NCBI RefSeq assembly: GCF_006335015.1
Contig: NZ_VDGT01000016.1
Location: 62,001 to 126,000, forward strand
Origin: Streptomyces sedi
Lineage (GTDB): Bacteria; Actinomycetota; Actinomycetes; Streptomycetales; Streptomycetaceae
DNA: 64,000 nt
Direction: 5' to 3'
The notes below the pieces were generated by a model, which searched no databases, was not told where the DNA came from, and saw only the letters and a list, made by a program, of their open reading frames with translations. Shown piece after piece: positions 1 to 8,141 of this stretch (positions within the stretch are counted from its first letter, which is position 1; every line of letters begins with the position of its first letter). The position numbers were made by a program, and so were the translations under genes.

Positions 1-184
1 TGCGTCATGGCTCTTCGGCCTTTCCGTGCGTGCGGTGCGAAGGACGTGGGGTGGCGCACGATGCGCTGCGGCCGTTCCCTGGCCTCGGCACGGGGTGCCG
101 GCTCCCACCGCCGGAGAACCACGACAGTCGCCCACACCATCACCCCGGGTCACGCCCTGGTCAACAGAAGGCGAGGAAACCTTC

Positions 185-270
185 ACGTTCGACAGACGTT
201 CGACCGTCCGGCTGCCATCCGGCGTTCGACGGGCCGTCATACACCGAGAGTCGCCGCCCCGGGTCGAACG
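185..270. promoter_or_regulatory. Cluster of CGTTCGAC boxes upstream of MFS gene
   Basis: ACGTTCGAC occurs at 185-193 and 196-204, an 11-bp step or about one helical turn. CGTTCGAC recurs at 223-230 and its inverse GTCGAACG lies at 263-270. A TACGAT -10-like hexamer sits at 278-283, just before the MFS start at 290. The arrangement looks like an array of regulator half sites; no local regulator can be assigned to it. Confidence 0.35.
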
Positions 271-289
271 GTCGTCCTACGATGGGAGG

Positions 290-1540
290 ATGACCTCCCG
301 GGACGCCGTGACCACCGACCGCGCCGGGGCGCGGCGCACACCGTCGAGGGCCCTGGTGTGGGCCCGGCGGCTGGCGGTGCCGGCGCTGCTGCTGGCGGCG
401 GCCAACCTGCGTCCCGCCGTCACCAGCCTCGGGCCGGTGCTGGAGGAGGCCAGGGCGGGGCTGGGCATGAGCGCCCCGGTCGCCGGGCTGCTGACCTCCA
501 TGCCGGCGGCCTGCTTCGCCCTCGTCGGGTTCGCCGCTCCCCCGCTGGCGCGGCGGCACGGCCCGGACCCGGTGGTGCTGCTGGGCATGGTGGTGCTGAC
601 GGCGGGCCTCGCACTGCGCCCGCTGGCCGGGAACGCGGGCACCTTCATCGCCCTCAGCACCCTGGCGCTGGCGGGGATCGCGCTGGTCAACGTGTTGATG
701 CCTGTGGTGGTCAAGGAACGCTTCCCCGACCGGGTCGGCGCGATGACCGGCTACTACGCGATGGCGCTCAACCTGGGCGCCTCGACGGCGGCGGCCGTGA
801 CCGTTCCGCTGGCCGACCGGTTCGGCGACTGGCGGGTGGGGGTGGGCGCCTGGGCGCTGCTGGCGGGCGTCGCGGTGCTGCCCTGGCTGGCCCTGGCGCG
901 CGCGGGGTCCGCGGCGCCGGCCGCAGCGCCCGTCGCCGGGCCCGGCCCCTCCGCCGCGGCCGGCGCCGCGCGGCTCACCAGGAACCCGACGGCCTGGGCG
1001 CTGGCGGTCTACTTCGGGCTCCAGGCGACCGCCGCCTATGTGGTGATCGGCTGGCTGCCGCAGGTCTTCCGGGACGCCGGGCTCTCCGCCGAGGCCGCGG
1101 GGCTGCTCTTCGCGCTCACCTCGGTGCTGGGCATCCCGCTCTCCTTCGCGCTGGGCGCGGTCGTCGGGCGGCTGCCCGGCGGGCAGGGCGGCATCGCGGT
1201 GGCGCTCGGCTTCTTCGGGCTCGCCGGGTACGCGGGGCTGTGGGCGGCGCCGGCGACGGTGCCGTGGCTGTGGGCGGGGCTGTTGGGCGTCTCCAACTGC
1301 GCGTTCCCGCTGGCCCTCACGATGATCGCGCTGCGCGGCAGGGACGGCGGGACCGTCGTCCGCCTCTCCGCGTTCGCCCAGGGCATGGGCTATCTGCTGT
1401 CGATCCCCGGCCCCCTGCTGGTCGGGGTGCTCTACGACGTGGACGGCGGGTGGCGGCTGCCGTTGGCCTTCCTGGCGCTGCTGATGGTGCCGCAGATGGC
1501 GGCGGGGGCGCTGGCCGGCCGCCAGCGGCAGATCGGCTGA
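290..1540 (+). CDS. MFS transporter, CynX/NimT (cyanate permease-like) family
   Basis: This 416-residue protein has about 12 hydrophobic segments and belongs by overall pattern to the CynX/NimT branch of the major facilitator superfamily, whose members export small molecules such as cyanate or 2-nitroimidazole. The near N-terminal stretch AANLRPAVTSLGP, with its Asn-Leu-Arg-Pro-Ala core, is typical of that branch. The substrate cannot be told from sequence. The reading frame is open well upstream, but ATG 290 is chosen because GGGAGG lies directly before it and the hydrophobic N-terminus starts shortly after. It is monocistronic. A set of CGTTCGAC boxes at 185-270 suggests a local regulator. 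Confidence 0.85.
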   Translation: MTSRDAVTTDRAGARRTPSRALVWARRLAVPALLLAAANLRPAVTSLGPVLEEARAGLGMSAPVAGLLTSMPAACFALVGFAAPPLARRHGPDPVVLLGMVVLTAGLALRPLAGNAGTFIALSTLALAGIALVNVLMPVVVKERFPDRVGAMTGYYAMALNLGASTAAAVTVPLADRFGDWRVGVGAWALLAGVAVLPWLALARAGSAAPAAAPVAGPGPSAAAGAARLTRNPTAWALAVYFGLQATAAYVVIGWLPQVFRDAGLSAEAAGLLFALTSVLGIPLSFALGAVVGRLPGGQGGIAVALGFFGLAGYAGLWAAPATVPWLWAGLLGVSNCAFPLALTMIALRGRDGGTVVRLSAFAQGMGYLLSIPGPLLVGVLYDVDGGWRLPLAFLALLMVPQMAAGALAGRQRQIG

Positions 1541-1792
1541 CCCAAGGGGCCGCGCCGTCCGCACGCGCCGTCCGCGCGCCGGCGCGGGCCCGGACGCGTC
1601 GACGACCTCGGCACACAGCTCGTTGACAGCGGGGTCGGCGGGTGACCCAACGGTGGAGGAGGGGCACAGTTCTCGCCAGACACTCCCTCACCTCCCCCCA
1701 CCTCCGCGCGCGGCACCGTTTCGCCCCTCGAACGGGCGTTTTGTCCCGGCGGCCCCGGGGAAGCCGGAGCGGAGCAGAAGGGAGGGCTGGAG

Positions 1793-2275
1793 ATGAGTGA
1801 CGACGCCGCGATGGGCGACGAGGTCTACCAGCCGACCACGTCGGAGACCAGGGACGACCCCTACGAGCTGGACCTGGAGAACAGCCTCGACGGCTACGAC
1901 GAGGACGCCACCCTCGACGAGGGCTACTCCCCGCCGGAGAAGCCCCTGGCCGTCGACGACCCGGGCACCACGGCGCGCGGCCAGCGCGAGGGGCCCAGCC
2001 TCGACCAGCGGCTGACCGAGGAGACGCCCGACGTCCAGCCCCGGGAGGGCGACGGCGTCGGCGACCTGCCGGGCAGCGAGGGCGAGCCGCTGGACCGCGA
2101 CCAGGTCGGCGACGCACGCGCCGGCCGGCTGGTGCGGGCGAGCGACGAGGCGACGCTGCGGCCGGACCCGGTCGCGGCGGAGGACGAGGGGATCGACGGC
2201 GGCGCCGCGACCGCCGAGGAGGCGGCGATGCACCTGACGGAACCGGAAGGGGCGCCCGAGGAGTCTGGAGAGTGA
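1793..2275 (+). CDS. DUF5709 family protein
   Basis: This is a 160-residue, strongly acidic, soluble protein with no membrane segment or signal peptide. Its N-terminal half (VYQP, DLENSLDGYDEDATLDEGYSPPEKP) matches my memory of DUF5709, a family of unknown function common in Streptomyces and relatives. The composition (many Asp, Glu, Gly, Pro) suggests a mostly disordered chain. The start is supported by GGAGGGCTGGAG just upstream. The next gene begins about 115 bp downstream. No function can be given. Confidence 0.75.
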   Translation: MSDDAAMGDEVYQPTTSETRDDPYELDLENSLDGYDEDATLDEGYSPPEKPLAVDDPGTTARGQREGPSLDQRLTEETPDVQPREGDGVGDLPGSEGEPLDRDQVGDARAGRLVRASDEATLRPDPVAAEDEGIDGGAATAEEAAMHLTEPEGAPEESGE

Positions 2276-2391
2276 GGAAGGCACCCGGCGCGTTACCCGA
2301 TGATCCGGTTGTTTGGCAGTATGTCGCCTGGCCGCGTTCTCCACTGGCGGCCGTTCCCAAATCTCAACCGCTCATCGCCCTTTGGGGGGAC

Positions 2392-2784
2392 ATGTCCGAC
2401 CAGAATCCCTACCAGCAGCCCAATCCGCAGCAGCCCCCGCCACCGCCGGGCGGCCAGCCCGGCTACGGCTACCCGCAGCAGCCGCCCGGCGGCTACGCGG
2501 GCGGCTACGGCGGCCAGCCCGGCTACGGCGCGGACCCCAACGCGCCCTACGGGTACGACCCCTACGGCCGCCCGTACTCCCACAAGTCCAAGATCGTCGC
2601 GGGTGTGCTCCAGATCCTGCTGGGCGGCGTCGGCGCCGGCCGCTGGTACACCGGGCACGCCGGCATGGCCATCGCGCAGCTGCTCACCTGCGGTGGCTTC
2701 GGCATCTGGGCGCTGATCGACGGCATCCTCTTCCTCGTCAAGGACGACCGCACCGACGGTGACGGCCGGATCCTGAAGAACTGA
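2392..2784 (+). CDS. TM2 domain-containing membrane protein
   Basis: The 130-residue protein has a Pro/Gln/Gly/Tyr-rich N-terminal half (NPYQQPNPQQ, GGQPGYGY repeats) followed by a TM2 domain with two membrane helices (about residues 65-120: KIVAGVLQILLGG, GRWYTGHAGMAIAQL, GGFGIWALIDGILFLV). TM2 proteins are small membrane proteins of unknown role, and the short turn between helices is characteristic. The frame is open from 2272, but ATG 2392 after TTTGGGGGGAC is the convincing start. A DUF2752 gene follows after 5 bp, so the two probably form an operon of small membrane proteins. Confidence 0.85.
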   Translation: MSDQNPYQQPNPQQPPPPPGGQPGYGYPQQPPGGYAGGYGGQPGYGADPNAPYGYDPYGRPYSHKSKIVAGVLQILLGGVGAGRWYTGHAGMAIAQLLTCGGFGIWALIDGILFLVKDDRTDGDGRILKN

Positions 2785-2789
2785 CCTCC

Positions 2790-3206
2790 GTGGACCGCGC
2801 ACGGCGGACCGAAGCGGTGGCGCGCGGGATCCCCCCCGCCGCGCCACCGCTCGCCGCGTTGGCCCTCGGCGTCCTCGGCGCCCTCTACCTGTGGCGCACC
2901 GACCCGTACGGGGGCGGCGGCCTCCTCCCCCGCTGCCCGGTCAACTGGGCCACCGGCCTGGACTGCCCCGCCTGCGGCGCGACCCGGATGTCCTACGACC
3001 TGCTGCACCTCGACCCGGCGGGGGCGTTCGCGGCCAACCCGGTGCTGCTGCTCCTGGGCGTTCCGCTGGCCCTCTTCCTCTCCTGGCGCTGGCTGGCCGC
3101 CGGGCTGCGCGGCGAACGGTACCGGCCCCGGTTCACGCCGGCGGCCACCGCCGTGGTGCTGGCCGTGGCCGGCGTCTGGATGGTGGCGCGCAACCTGCTG
3201 GGATGA
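2790..3206 (+). CDS. DUF2752 family membrane protein
   Basis: A 138-residue membrane protein with about three hydrophobic segments. It contains the DUF2752 hallmark: a short cysteine motif between the first two helices (CPVNWATGLDCPACGATRM), a Cys-x-x-Cys that could bind metal or form a disulfide. Biochemical function is unknown. GTG 2790 lies 5 bp after the TM2 gene stop, which implies co-transcription; TM2 and DUF2752 genes are often adjacent in actinobacteria. Confidence 0.85.
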   Translation: MDRARRTEAVARGIPPAAPPLAALALGVLGALYLWRTDPYGGGGLLPRCPVNWATGLDCPACGATRMSYDLLHLDPAGAFAANPVLLLLGVPLALFLSWRWLAAGLRGERYRPRFTPAATAVVLAVAGVWMVARNLLG

Positions 3207-3277
3207 CCCGGCGGTGCCCCGGGCGCGACCGGGCGGGGCGGCGCGCGCGTGCCGTACTCGTTAGCATGGACGGCGCC

Positions 3278-4060
3278 ATGCACGAGATCGCAGAGTTCCG
3301 CAGTCTGGTCGCCCTGGGCGACTCGTTCACCGAGGGCATGTCCGACGCCCTGCCCGACGGGGGCTACCGGGGCTGGGCCGACCTGTTGGCCCAGCGGCTC
3401 GGCGAGCAGCGCTCCGACTTCCGCTACGCCAACCTCGCGGTGCGCGGCAAGCTGATGCGCCAGATCGCCGAGGACCAGGTACCCGTCGCCGCCGCCATGG
3501 ACGCCGATCTGGTCACCCTCGTCGGCGGCCTCAACGACGTGCTGCGCCCGCGCTGCGACATCGACGAGATCTGCGGGTTGCTGGACCAGGCGGCGGGGCG
3601 ACTCGCGCCGAACTGCCGGCAGTTGGTGCTGATGCGCAGTCCCGGTCGGCAGGGGCCGGTGCTCGACCGCTACCGGGGCCGGATGGAGGCCCTCTTCGCC
3701 GCGATCGACGAGATCGCCGAGCGGCACGGCGCGCTCGTCGTCGACCTCTACGCGGCGAAGTCGCTCGGCGACCCCCGGATGTGGGCCGACGACCGGCTCC
3801 ACCTGACCACCGAGGGGCACCGCAGGATCGCCGAGGCCGTCTGGGAACGGCTGGGCGGCGAGGCCGCGTTCGACTGGGACGAGCCGCTGCCGGCGACCGC
3901 GCCCGGCCGCTGGTACGCGCGGCGCGCGGCGGACGCGCGGTTCGCCAGGCAGTACCTGCTGCCGTGGATCGGCCGCCGGCTGACCGGGCGTTCCTCCGGC
4001 GACGGCCGCCCCGCCAAGCGCCCGGACCTGGCGCCCGTGGCCTGGGAGAAGGGGCCGTAG
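3278..4060 (+). CDS. SGNH/GDSL hydrolase family protein
   Basis: A 260-residue cytoplasmic hydrolase of the SGNH superfamily. Block I is GDSFTEG near the N-terminus with the nucleophile Ser, block III is GGLNDVLR with the oxyanion Asn, and block V is DRLHLTTEGH with the Asp/His pair. Such enzymes are esterases or lipases; the substrate is unknown. No signal peptide is visible, so it probably acts inside the cell. Two in-frame ATGs (3266 and 3278) are possible. A TAGCAT -10-like element covers 3262-3267, which favours 3278 and an almost leaderless transcript. purB follows 11 bp downstream. Confidence 0.85.
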   Translation: MHEIAEFRSLVALGDSFTEGMSDALPDGGYRGWADLLAQRLGEQRSDFRYANLAVRGKLMRQIAEDQVPVAAAMDADLVTLVGGLNDVLRPRCDIDEICGLLDQAAGRLAPNCRQLVLMRSPGRQGPVLDRYRGRMEALFAAIDEIAERHGALVVDLYAAKSLGDPRMWADDRLHLTTEGHRRIAEAVWERLGGEAAFDWDEPLPATAPGRWYARRAADARFARQYLLPWIGRRLTGRSSGDGRPAKRPDLAPVAWEKGP

Positions 4061-4071
4061 AATCCGGCCTT

Positions 4072-5502
4072 GTGACTGACAAGCCGCGCATTCCGAACGT
4101 CCTGGCCGGCCGCTACGCCTCGGTGGAGCTGGCCCGGCTCTGGTCCCCCGAGAACAAGATCGTGCTGGAGCGCCGGCTGTGGCTGGCGGTGCTGACGGCC
4201 CTGACCGACCTGGGCGTGGAGGTGCCGGCCGGCGCGGTCGACGACTACCGGCGGGTGCTGGAGTCGGTCGACCTCGCCTCCATCGCGGAGCGCGAGCGGG
4301 TCACCCGGCACGACGTGAAGGCGCGGATCGAGGAGTTCAACGCGCTCGCCGGGCACGAGCAGATCCACAAGGGCATGACCTCGCGCGACCTGACGGAGAA
4401 CGTCGAGCAGTTGCAGCAGCGGCTCTCCCTGGAGCTGGTGCGGGACCGCACGGTGGCCCTGCTCGCCCGGCTCGGCCGGCTGGCGGGTGAGCACGCGGGG
4501 CTGGTGATGGCGGGGCGTTCGCACAACGTGCCGGCGCAGGCGACGACGTTGGGCAAGCGGTTCGCCACCGCCGCCGACGAGCTGCTGGTGGCCTTCGGCC
4601 GGCTGGAGGAGCTGCTGGCCCGCTACCCGCTGCGCGGGGTGAAGGGCCCGGTCGGCACCTCGCAGGACATGCTGGACCTGCTGGGCGGCGACGAGCACCG
4701 GCTCGCCGAGCTGGAGGGGCGGGTCGCCGGGCACCTCGGCTTCACCCAGGTCCTGGGCTCGGTCGGACAGGTCTACCCCCGTTCCCTGGACTACGAGGTG
4801 GTCAGCGCGCTGGTCCAACTCGCGGGCGCGCCCTCCTCGTTGGCCAAGACCATCCGGCTGATGGCCGGGCAGGAGCTGGTCACCGAGGGCTTCCAGCCCG
4901 GGCAGGTGGGCTCCTCGGCGATGCCGCACAAGATGAACACCCGCTCCTGCGAGCGGGTCAACGGACTCGCCGTGGTGCTGCGCGGCTATGCCTCGATGAC
5001 CGGCGAGCTGGCGGGCGACCAGTGGAACGAGGGGGACGTCTCCTGCTCCGTGGTGCGCAGGGTGGCGCTTCCCGACGCGTTCTTCGCCTTCGACGGCCTG
5101 GTCGAGACGATGCTGACGGTGCTCGACGAGTTCGGGGTCTTCCCGCCGGTCGTCGCCCGCGAGTTGGACCGCTATCTGCCGTTCCTGGCCACCACCAAGG
5201 TGCTGATGGCCGCGGTGAGGGCCGGTGTCGGGCGGGAGAGCGCGCACGAGGCGATCAAGGAACACGCGGTGGCGTCCGCGCTGCGAATGCGGGAGGGTGC
5301 GGAGCGGAACGAACTGCTGGACCGGCTCGCGGCGGACGAACGCGTTCCGCTGGACCGGCCGGCGATCGAGGAGCTGATGGCCGACCGGCTCTCCTTCACG
5401 GGAGCCGCGCACGGCCAGGTGGCCGCCGTGGTGGCGCGAGTCGACGAGGTCGTCAAGCGCTACCCGGAGGCCGCCGGGTACGCCCCGGGCGCGATTCTCT
5501 GA
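4072..5502 (+). CDS. purB: Adenylosuccinate lyase
   Basis: The 476-residue protein catalyses two steps of purine synthesis: SAICAR to AICAR plus fumarate, and adenylosuccinate to AMP plus fumarate. The fumarase/aspartase superfamily signature is clear at GSSAMPHKMNT (about residues 281-291), with the flexible-loop catalytic Ser. HKGMTSRDLTEN near residue 100 and GTSQDML near residue 198 are the other conserved active-site blocks. Length is normal for PurB. GTG 4072 gives VTDKPRIPNVLAGRYAS, matching the usual actinobacterial N-terminus. It lies 11 bp after the SGNH hydrolase and away from other pur genes. Confidence 0.96.
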   Translation: MTDKPRIPNVLAGRYASVELARLWSPENKIVLERRLWLAVLTALTDLGVEVPAGAVDDYRRVLESVDLASIAERERVTRHDVKARIEEFNALAGHEQIHKGMTSRDLTENVEQLQQRLSLELVRDRTVALLARLGRLAGEHAGLVMAGRSHNVPAQATTLGKRFATAADELLVAFGRLEELLARYPLRGVKGPVGTSQDMLDLLGGDEHRLAELEGRVAGHLGFTQVLGSVGQVYPRSLDYEVVSALVQLAGAPSSLAKTIRLMAGQELVTEGFQPGQVGSSAMPHKMNTRSCERVNGLAVVLRGYASMTGELAGDQWNEGDVSCSVVRRVALPDAFFAFDGLVETMLTVLDEFGVFPPVVARELDRYLPFLATTKVLMAAVRAGVGRESAHEAIKEHAVASALRMREGAERNELLDRLAADERVPLDRPAIEELMADRLSFTGAAHGQVAAVVARVDEVVKRYPEAAGYAPGAIL

Positions 5503-5575
5503 GGTCGCGCGCGGGGCAGGGCCGGCAGGGGGGCGGCGGCACGGAGCGGGTCAGGCGGCGTGGCAGGGAGACACG

Positions 5576-6724
5576 GTGGGCCAACTCATGGGCGGCGACC
5601 CCTCGTTGCTGCGGAAGATCAACCAGGCGGCGGTGCTGCGCGCGCTGCGCGCGGCGGGCCGCGGCTGCTCGCTGACGGACCTCGCCGCCACCACGGGGCT
5701 GTCGCGGCCGACGGTCGAGGGCGTGCTGGACGGCCTGGCGTCGACCGGCCTGGTCGCCGAGGCGGAGGGCGACGGCGCGGAGGGCGCGCGGCGAGGCCGG
5801 CCGGCGCGGCGCTACCGGTTCCGCGCCGAGGCCGGACGGCTGCTGGGCGTGGAGGTCGGCAGCCGGCGGGTCACGGCGGTGCTGGCCGACCTCGCCGGCC
5901 GGCGGCAGGGCGAGGCGACCCGCGCCGTGGACACCGAGGCGCCGGCGGCGCAGCGGCTGGAGCGGCTCGCGCACACCGCCAGGGCACTCCTGGGCGACCT
6001 GGGCGTGACCGTCTCCGCGCTGCGCGCGGTCGGCGTGGGCACCCCGGGCATCATCGGCCAGGACGGCTCGGTCGCGCTGTGCACGGCGTTGCCCGGCTGG
6101 ACCGGGCTCCCGCTGGGCGAGCGGCTGCGCGAGCTGTTCCGGGTGCCGGTGCTGGTGGAGAACGACGCCAACGCGGCGGTCCTCGGCGAGCGTTGGGTCG
6201 GCGCGGCGGCCGGGGCCGACGACGTGGTGATGGTGCTGGCCGGGCTGAGCCCCGGCGCGGGGTCGCTGATCGGCGGGCGGCTGCACCGGGGGCACGGGGG
6301 CGCGGCCGGCGAGATCGGGGCGCTCCATCTGCTGGGCCGGCAGGCCACGCCGGAACGGCTGCTGTCGACGGCCGGCACGCCCGTCGACCCGCTGGACGAG
6401 CGGGCCGTGACGCGGGTGCTGGCGGCGGCGCGGGCCGGCGACCCGCGCGCGGAGGACGCGGTGGCGCGGTTCGTTGAGCGGCTGACCCACGACGTGGCGG
6501 CGCTGGTGCTGGCGCTGGACCCGGAGCTGGTGGTGGTCGGCGGCTGGGCCGCCGGGCTGGAACGGGTGGTGGAGCCGCTGCACCGCGAGTTGGAACGCTA
6601 CTGCCTGCGGGCGCCGCGCGTGGTGGCGTCCGCGCTGGGCGGCGGTGCGGTGGCGACGGGGGCGGTGCGGCTGGCCCTCGACCACCTGGAGGCGGAACTG
6701 TTCACGGTGACGGAGACCGGCTGA
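5576..6724 (+). CDS. ROK family transcriptional regulator
   Basis: A 382-residue protein with an N-terminal winged helix-turn-helix (about residues 12-65, CSLTDLAATTGLSRPTVEGVL) and a C-terminal ROK sugar-kinase-like domain. The ROK part shows the phosphate-binding GVGTPGIIG and the ENDANAAVLGE motif. The zinc motif region is degenerate: the usual CxCGxxGC cluster is missing (GHGGAAGEIGALHLLG and then LLGRQATPERL), so it may not bind zinc like classical NagC/Mlc. Such proteins repress sugar genes and respond to sugar or sugar phosphate. GTG 5576 is preceded by GGCAGGGAG. No transport genes are adjacent, so its target is unclear. Confidence 0.85.
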   Translation: MGQLMGGDPSLLRKINQAAVLRALRAAGRGCSLTDLAATTGLSRPTVEGVLDGLASTGLVAEAEGDGAEGARRGRPARRYRFRAEAGRLLGVEVGSRRVTAVLADLAGRRQGEATRAVDTEAPAAQRLERLAHTARALLGDLGVTVSALRAVGVGTPGIIGQDGSVALCTALPGWTGLPLGERLRELFRVPVLVENDANAAVLGERWVGAAAGADDVVMVLAGLSPGAGSLIGGRLHRGHGGAAGEIGALHLLGRQATPERLLSTAGTPVDPLDERAVTRVLAAARAGDPRAEDAVARFVERLTHDVAALVLALDPELVVVGGWAAGLERVVEPLHRELERYCLRAPRVVASALGGGAVATGAVRLALDHLEAELFTVTETG

Positions 6725-7234
6725 GCGCACGGAGGCGGCGGAGCGCCGACCACCCACCTCGCCGGTGCGGCACCGTAGTCGACCGCGCCCCGCCCACACG
6801 AGCCCGGGGGCGCGGGGAACTGCGCGAGAAACCCACCACCGGGGCAAAGACGACAACCCACCCAGCCACGAAGCTCCCTAGTCGACCAACCCCCGCCATC
6901 CATGCACCGCGCAGTTCCCCGCGCCCCCAAGCAGGCCGTCACCGGCCACAGGTGAACCCGCACCCAACCCACCACGCCAGCCCAAACCAGGGGCGCGGGG
7001 AACTGCGCGAGCAACCACACACCGGGCTCACGCCGACAACCCACCTCGCCGGTGCGGCACCGTAGTCGACTGCCACCCGCCACCCAGCATTCGCGCAGCT
7101 CCCCACGCCCCCAAACAAGCCGCCCACGGCAGTGCAGGGGCGCGGGGAACTGCGCGAGAAACCCACCACCGGGGCAAAGACGACAACCCACCCAGCCACG
7201 AAGCTCCGCAGTCGGCTACCACCCACCCCCCACC
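6725..7234. repeat. Mosaic of dispersed intergenic repeats (no gene)
   Basis: This 510-bp gap between the ROK and GntR genes consists mostly of repeat units. A 71-bp unit is identical at 6807-6877 and 7137-7207. Its first 22 bases recur at 6990-7011, and an inverted copy of the core (CGCGCAGTTCCCCGCGCCCC) lies at 6908-6927, with a degenerate inverted copy at about 7091-7112. A second 31-bp unit is identical at 6753-6783 and 7040-7070. The GGGGCGCGGGGAACTGCGCG core is a very common dispersed intergenic element in Streptomyces genomes. Opposed copies can fold into hairpins, so transcription may end here. No coding potential is convincing. Confidence 0.85.
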
Positions 7235-7984
7235 TCAGGGACGATGCCCCACCCGGACCGGCGCGGCAGCGCTCCCCGCGAGGGCGAACGTGAGGCGGCA
7301 GGTGTCCGCCCGGTACGTGGCGAGGGAGACCGCCGCGACCTGGCCGGCGGCCGTGTAGCGGGTGGTGACCAGCAGCACCGGGGAGCCCGGCAGCCGGTCC
7401 AGTCCCCTGGACTGCTCCGCGTCGGCCGAGCCCAACTCGACCGACCGGTCCTGCCCTTCCAGCGGCTGGTCGCGCAGCGCGGCCAGCACCTCGTCGGCGC
7501 CCGCGGCCGGGCGGGGCCCGGGCGGCGCGTAGAGCCGCTCGATCGCCACGGGCTGGCCGGCGGCGACCAGCACCCGCCCGACCAGCGACAGCGGCGTCCC
7601 GCGCGGCACGTCGAGCGCCCGCGCCACCGCCGGCGGCGCGCCCACCGCGGTCAGGCCGGTGACCGTCCAGGGGTCGTCCTCGGCGCCGGGCCAGGTCTGC
7701 CCGGCGGGGCTGACGTCGACGCCGACACGTGGCGGCGCGACCGTGGTGCCCACGCCGCGCCGTCGCTGGAGGCGGCCCTCCAGCTCCAGTTGGTCGAGGG
7801 CCTGCCGCAGGGTGGCGCGCGCGACCCCGAACCTGGCGGCCAGCGTGCGCTCGTCGGGCAGCACCTGCCCGACGCTGAACTCGGCGTCCAGGGCGTCGGT
7901 CAGCGCGGTCCTCAGCTGCCAGTACTTGGGTTCGGCCGGTGACGTGCCCGGCCGGGACGCGGTCCGTCCAGTGGTGGTCCCCAC
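7235..7984 (-). CDS. GntR family regulator, HutC/UTRA type
   Basis: A 249-residue repressor with an N-terminal winged helix (LPDERTLAARFGVARATLRQALDQL, about residues 40-75 in two parts) and a C-terminal UTRA effector domain ending in ALAG. The recognition helix FGVARATLRQAL is typical of HutC-subfamily GntR proteins such as DasR. GTG 7984 is favoured because GGGGAGG sits about 8 bp before it; an in-frame ATG at 8023 would add 13 unconserved residues. It is divergent from an SDR gene, and a dre-like palindrome in the shared promoter region (8100-8115) is its probable operator. Confidence 0.88.
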   Translation of the reverse strand: MGTTTGRTASRPGTSPAEPKYWQLRTALTDALDAEFSVGQVLPDERTLAARFGVARATLRQALDQLELEGRLQRRRGVGTTVAPPRVGVDVSPAGQTWPGAEDDPWTVTGLTAVGAPPAVARALDVPRGTPLSLVGRVLVAAGQPVAIERLYAPPGPRPAAGADEVLAALRDQPLEGQDRSVELGSADAEQSRGLDRLPGSPVLLVTTRYTAAGQVAAVSLATYRADTCRLTFALAGSAAAPVRVGHRP

Positions 7985-8099
7985 CCTCGCCTCCCCTGCC
8001 GCGCACCGGCCGGCGCCCCGCACGGGCGCCCGGGATCGTCGCGGAACGCGGTGATTATGAAAGGTTGTTGCGTAACTGGACTTTAGGGTCGCTCCCTGC

Positions 8100-8115
8100 C
8101 TTGGTCAAGACCAAG
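8100..8115. promoter_or_regulatory. dre-like GntR/HutC operator
   Basis: CTTGGTCAAGACCAAG is a perfect 16-bp palindrome 26 bp upstream of the SDR start and 116 bp upstream of the GntR start. Its TGGTC..GACCA core matches the operator style of HutC-subfamily GntR regulators (DasR dre sites are built on TGGTCTAGACCA). The adjacent HutC-type gene is the most likely binder, though a global DasR-like protein is possible. Confidence 0.6.
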
Positions 8116-8141
8116 TCCCGCGCCTGTTCTACGCTGCGGGG

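Noticed and set aside
161..1564. A 467-residue minus-strand frame opposite the MFS gene
   Set aside because: Composition is Arg/Gln/His-rich and no ribosome binding site or domain is present.
6725..7234. CRISPR array
   Set aside because: The repeats differ in length, spacing and orientation, and no cas gene is near; they match common dispersed Streptomyces elements.
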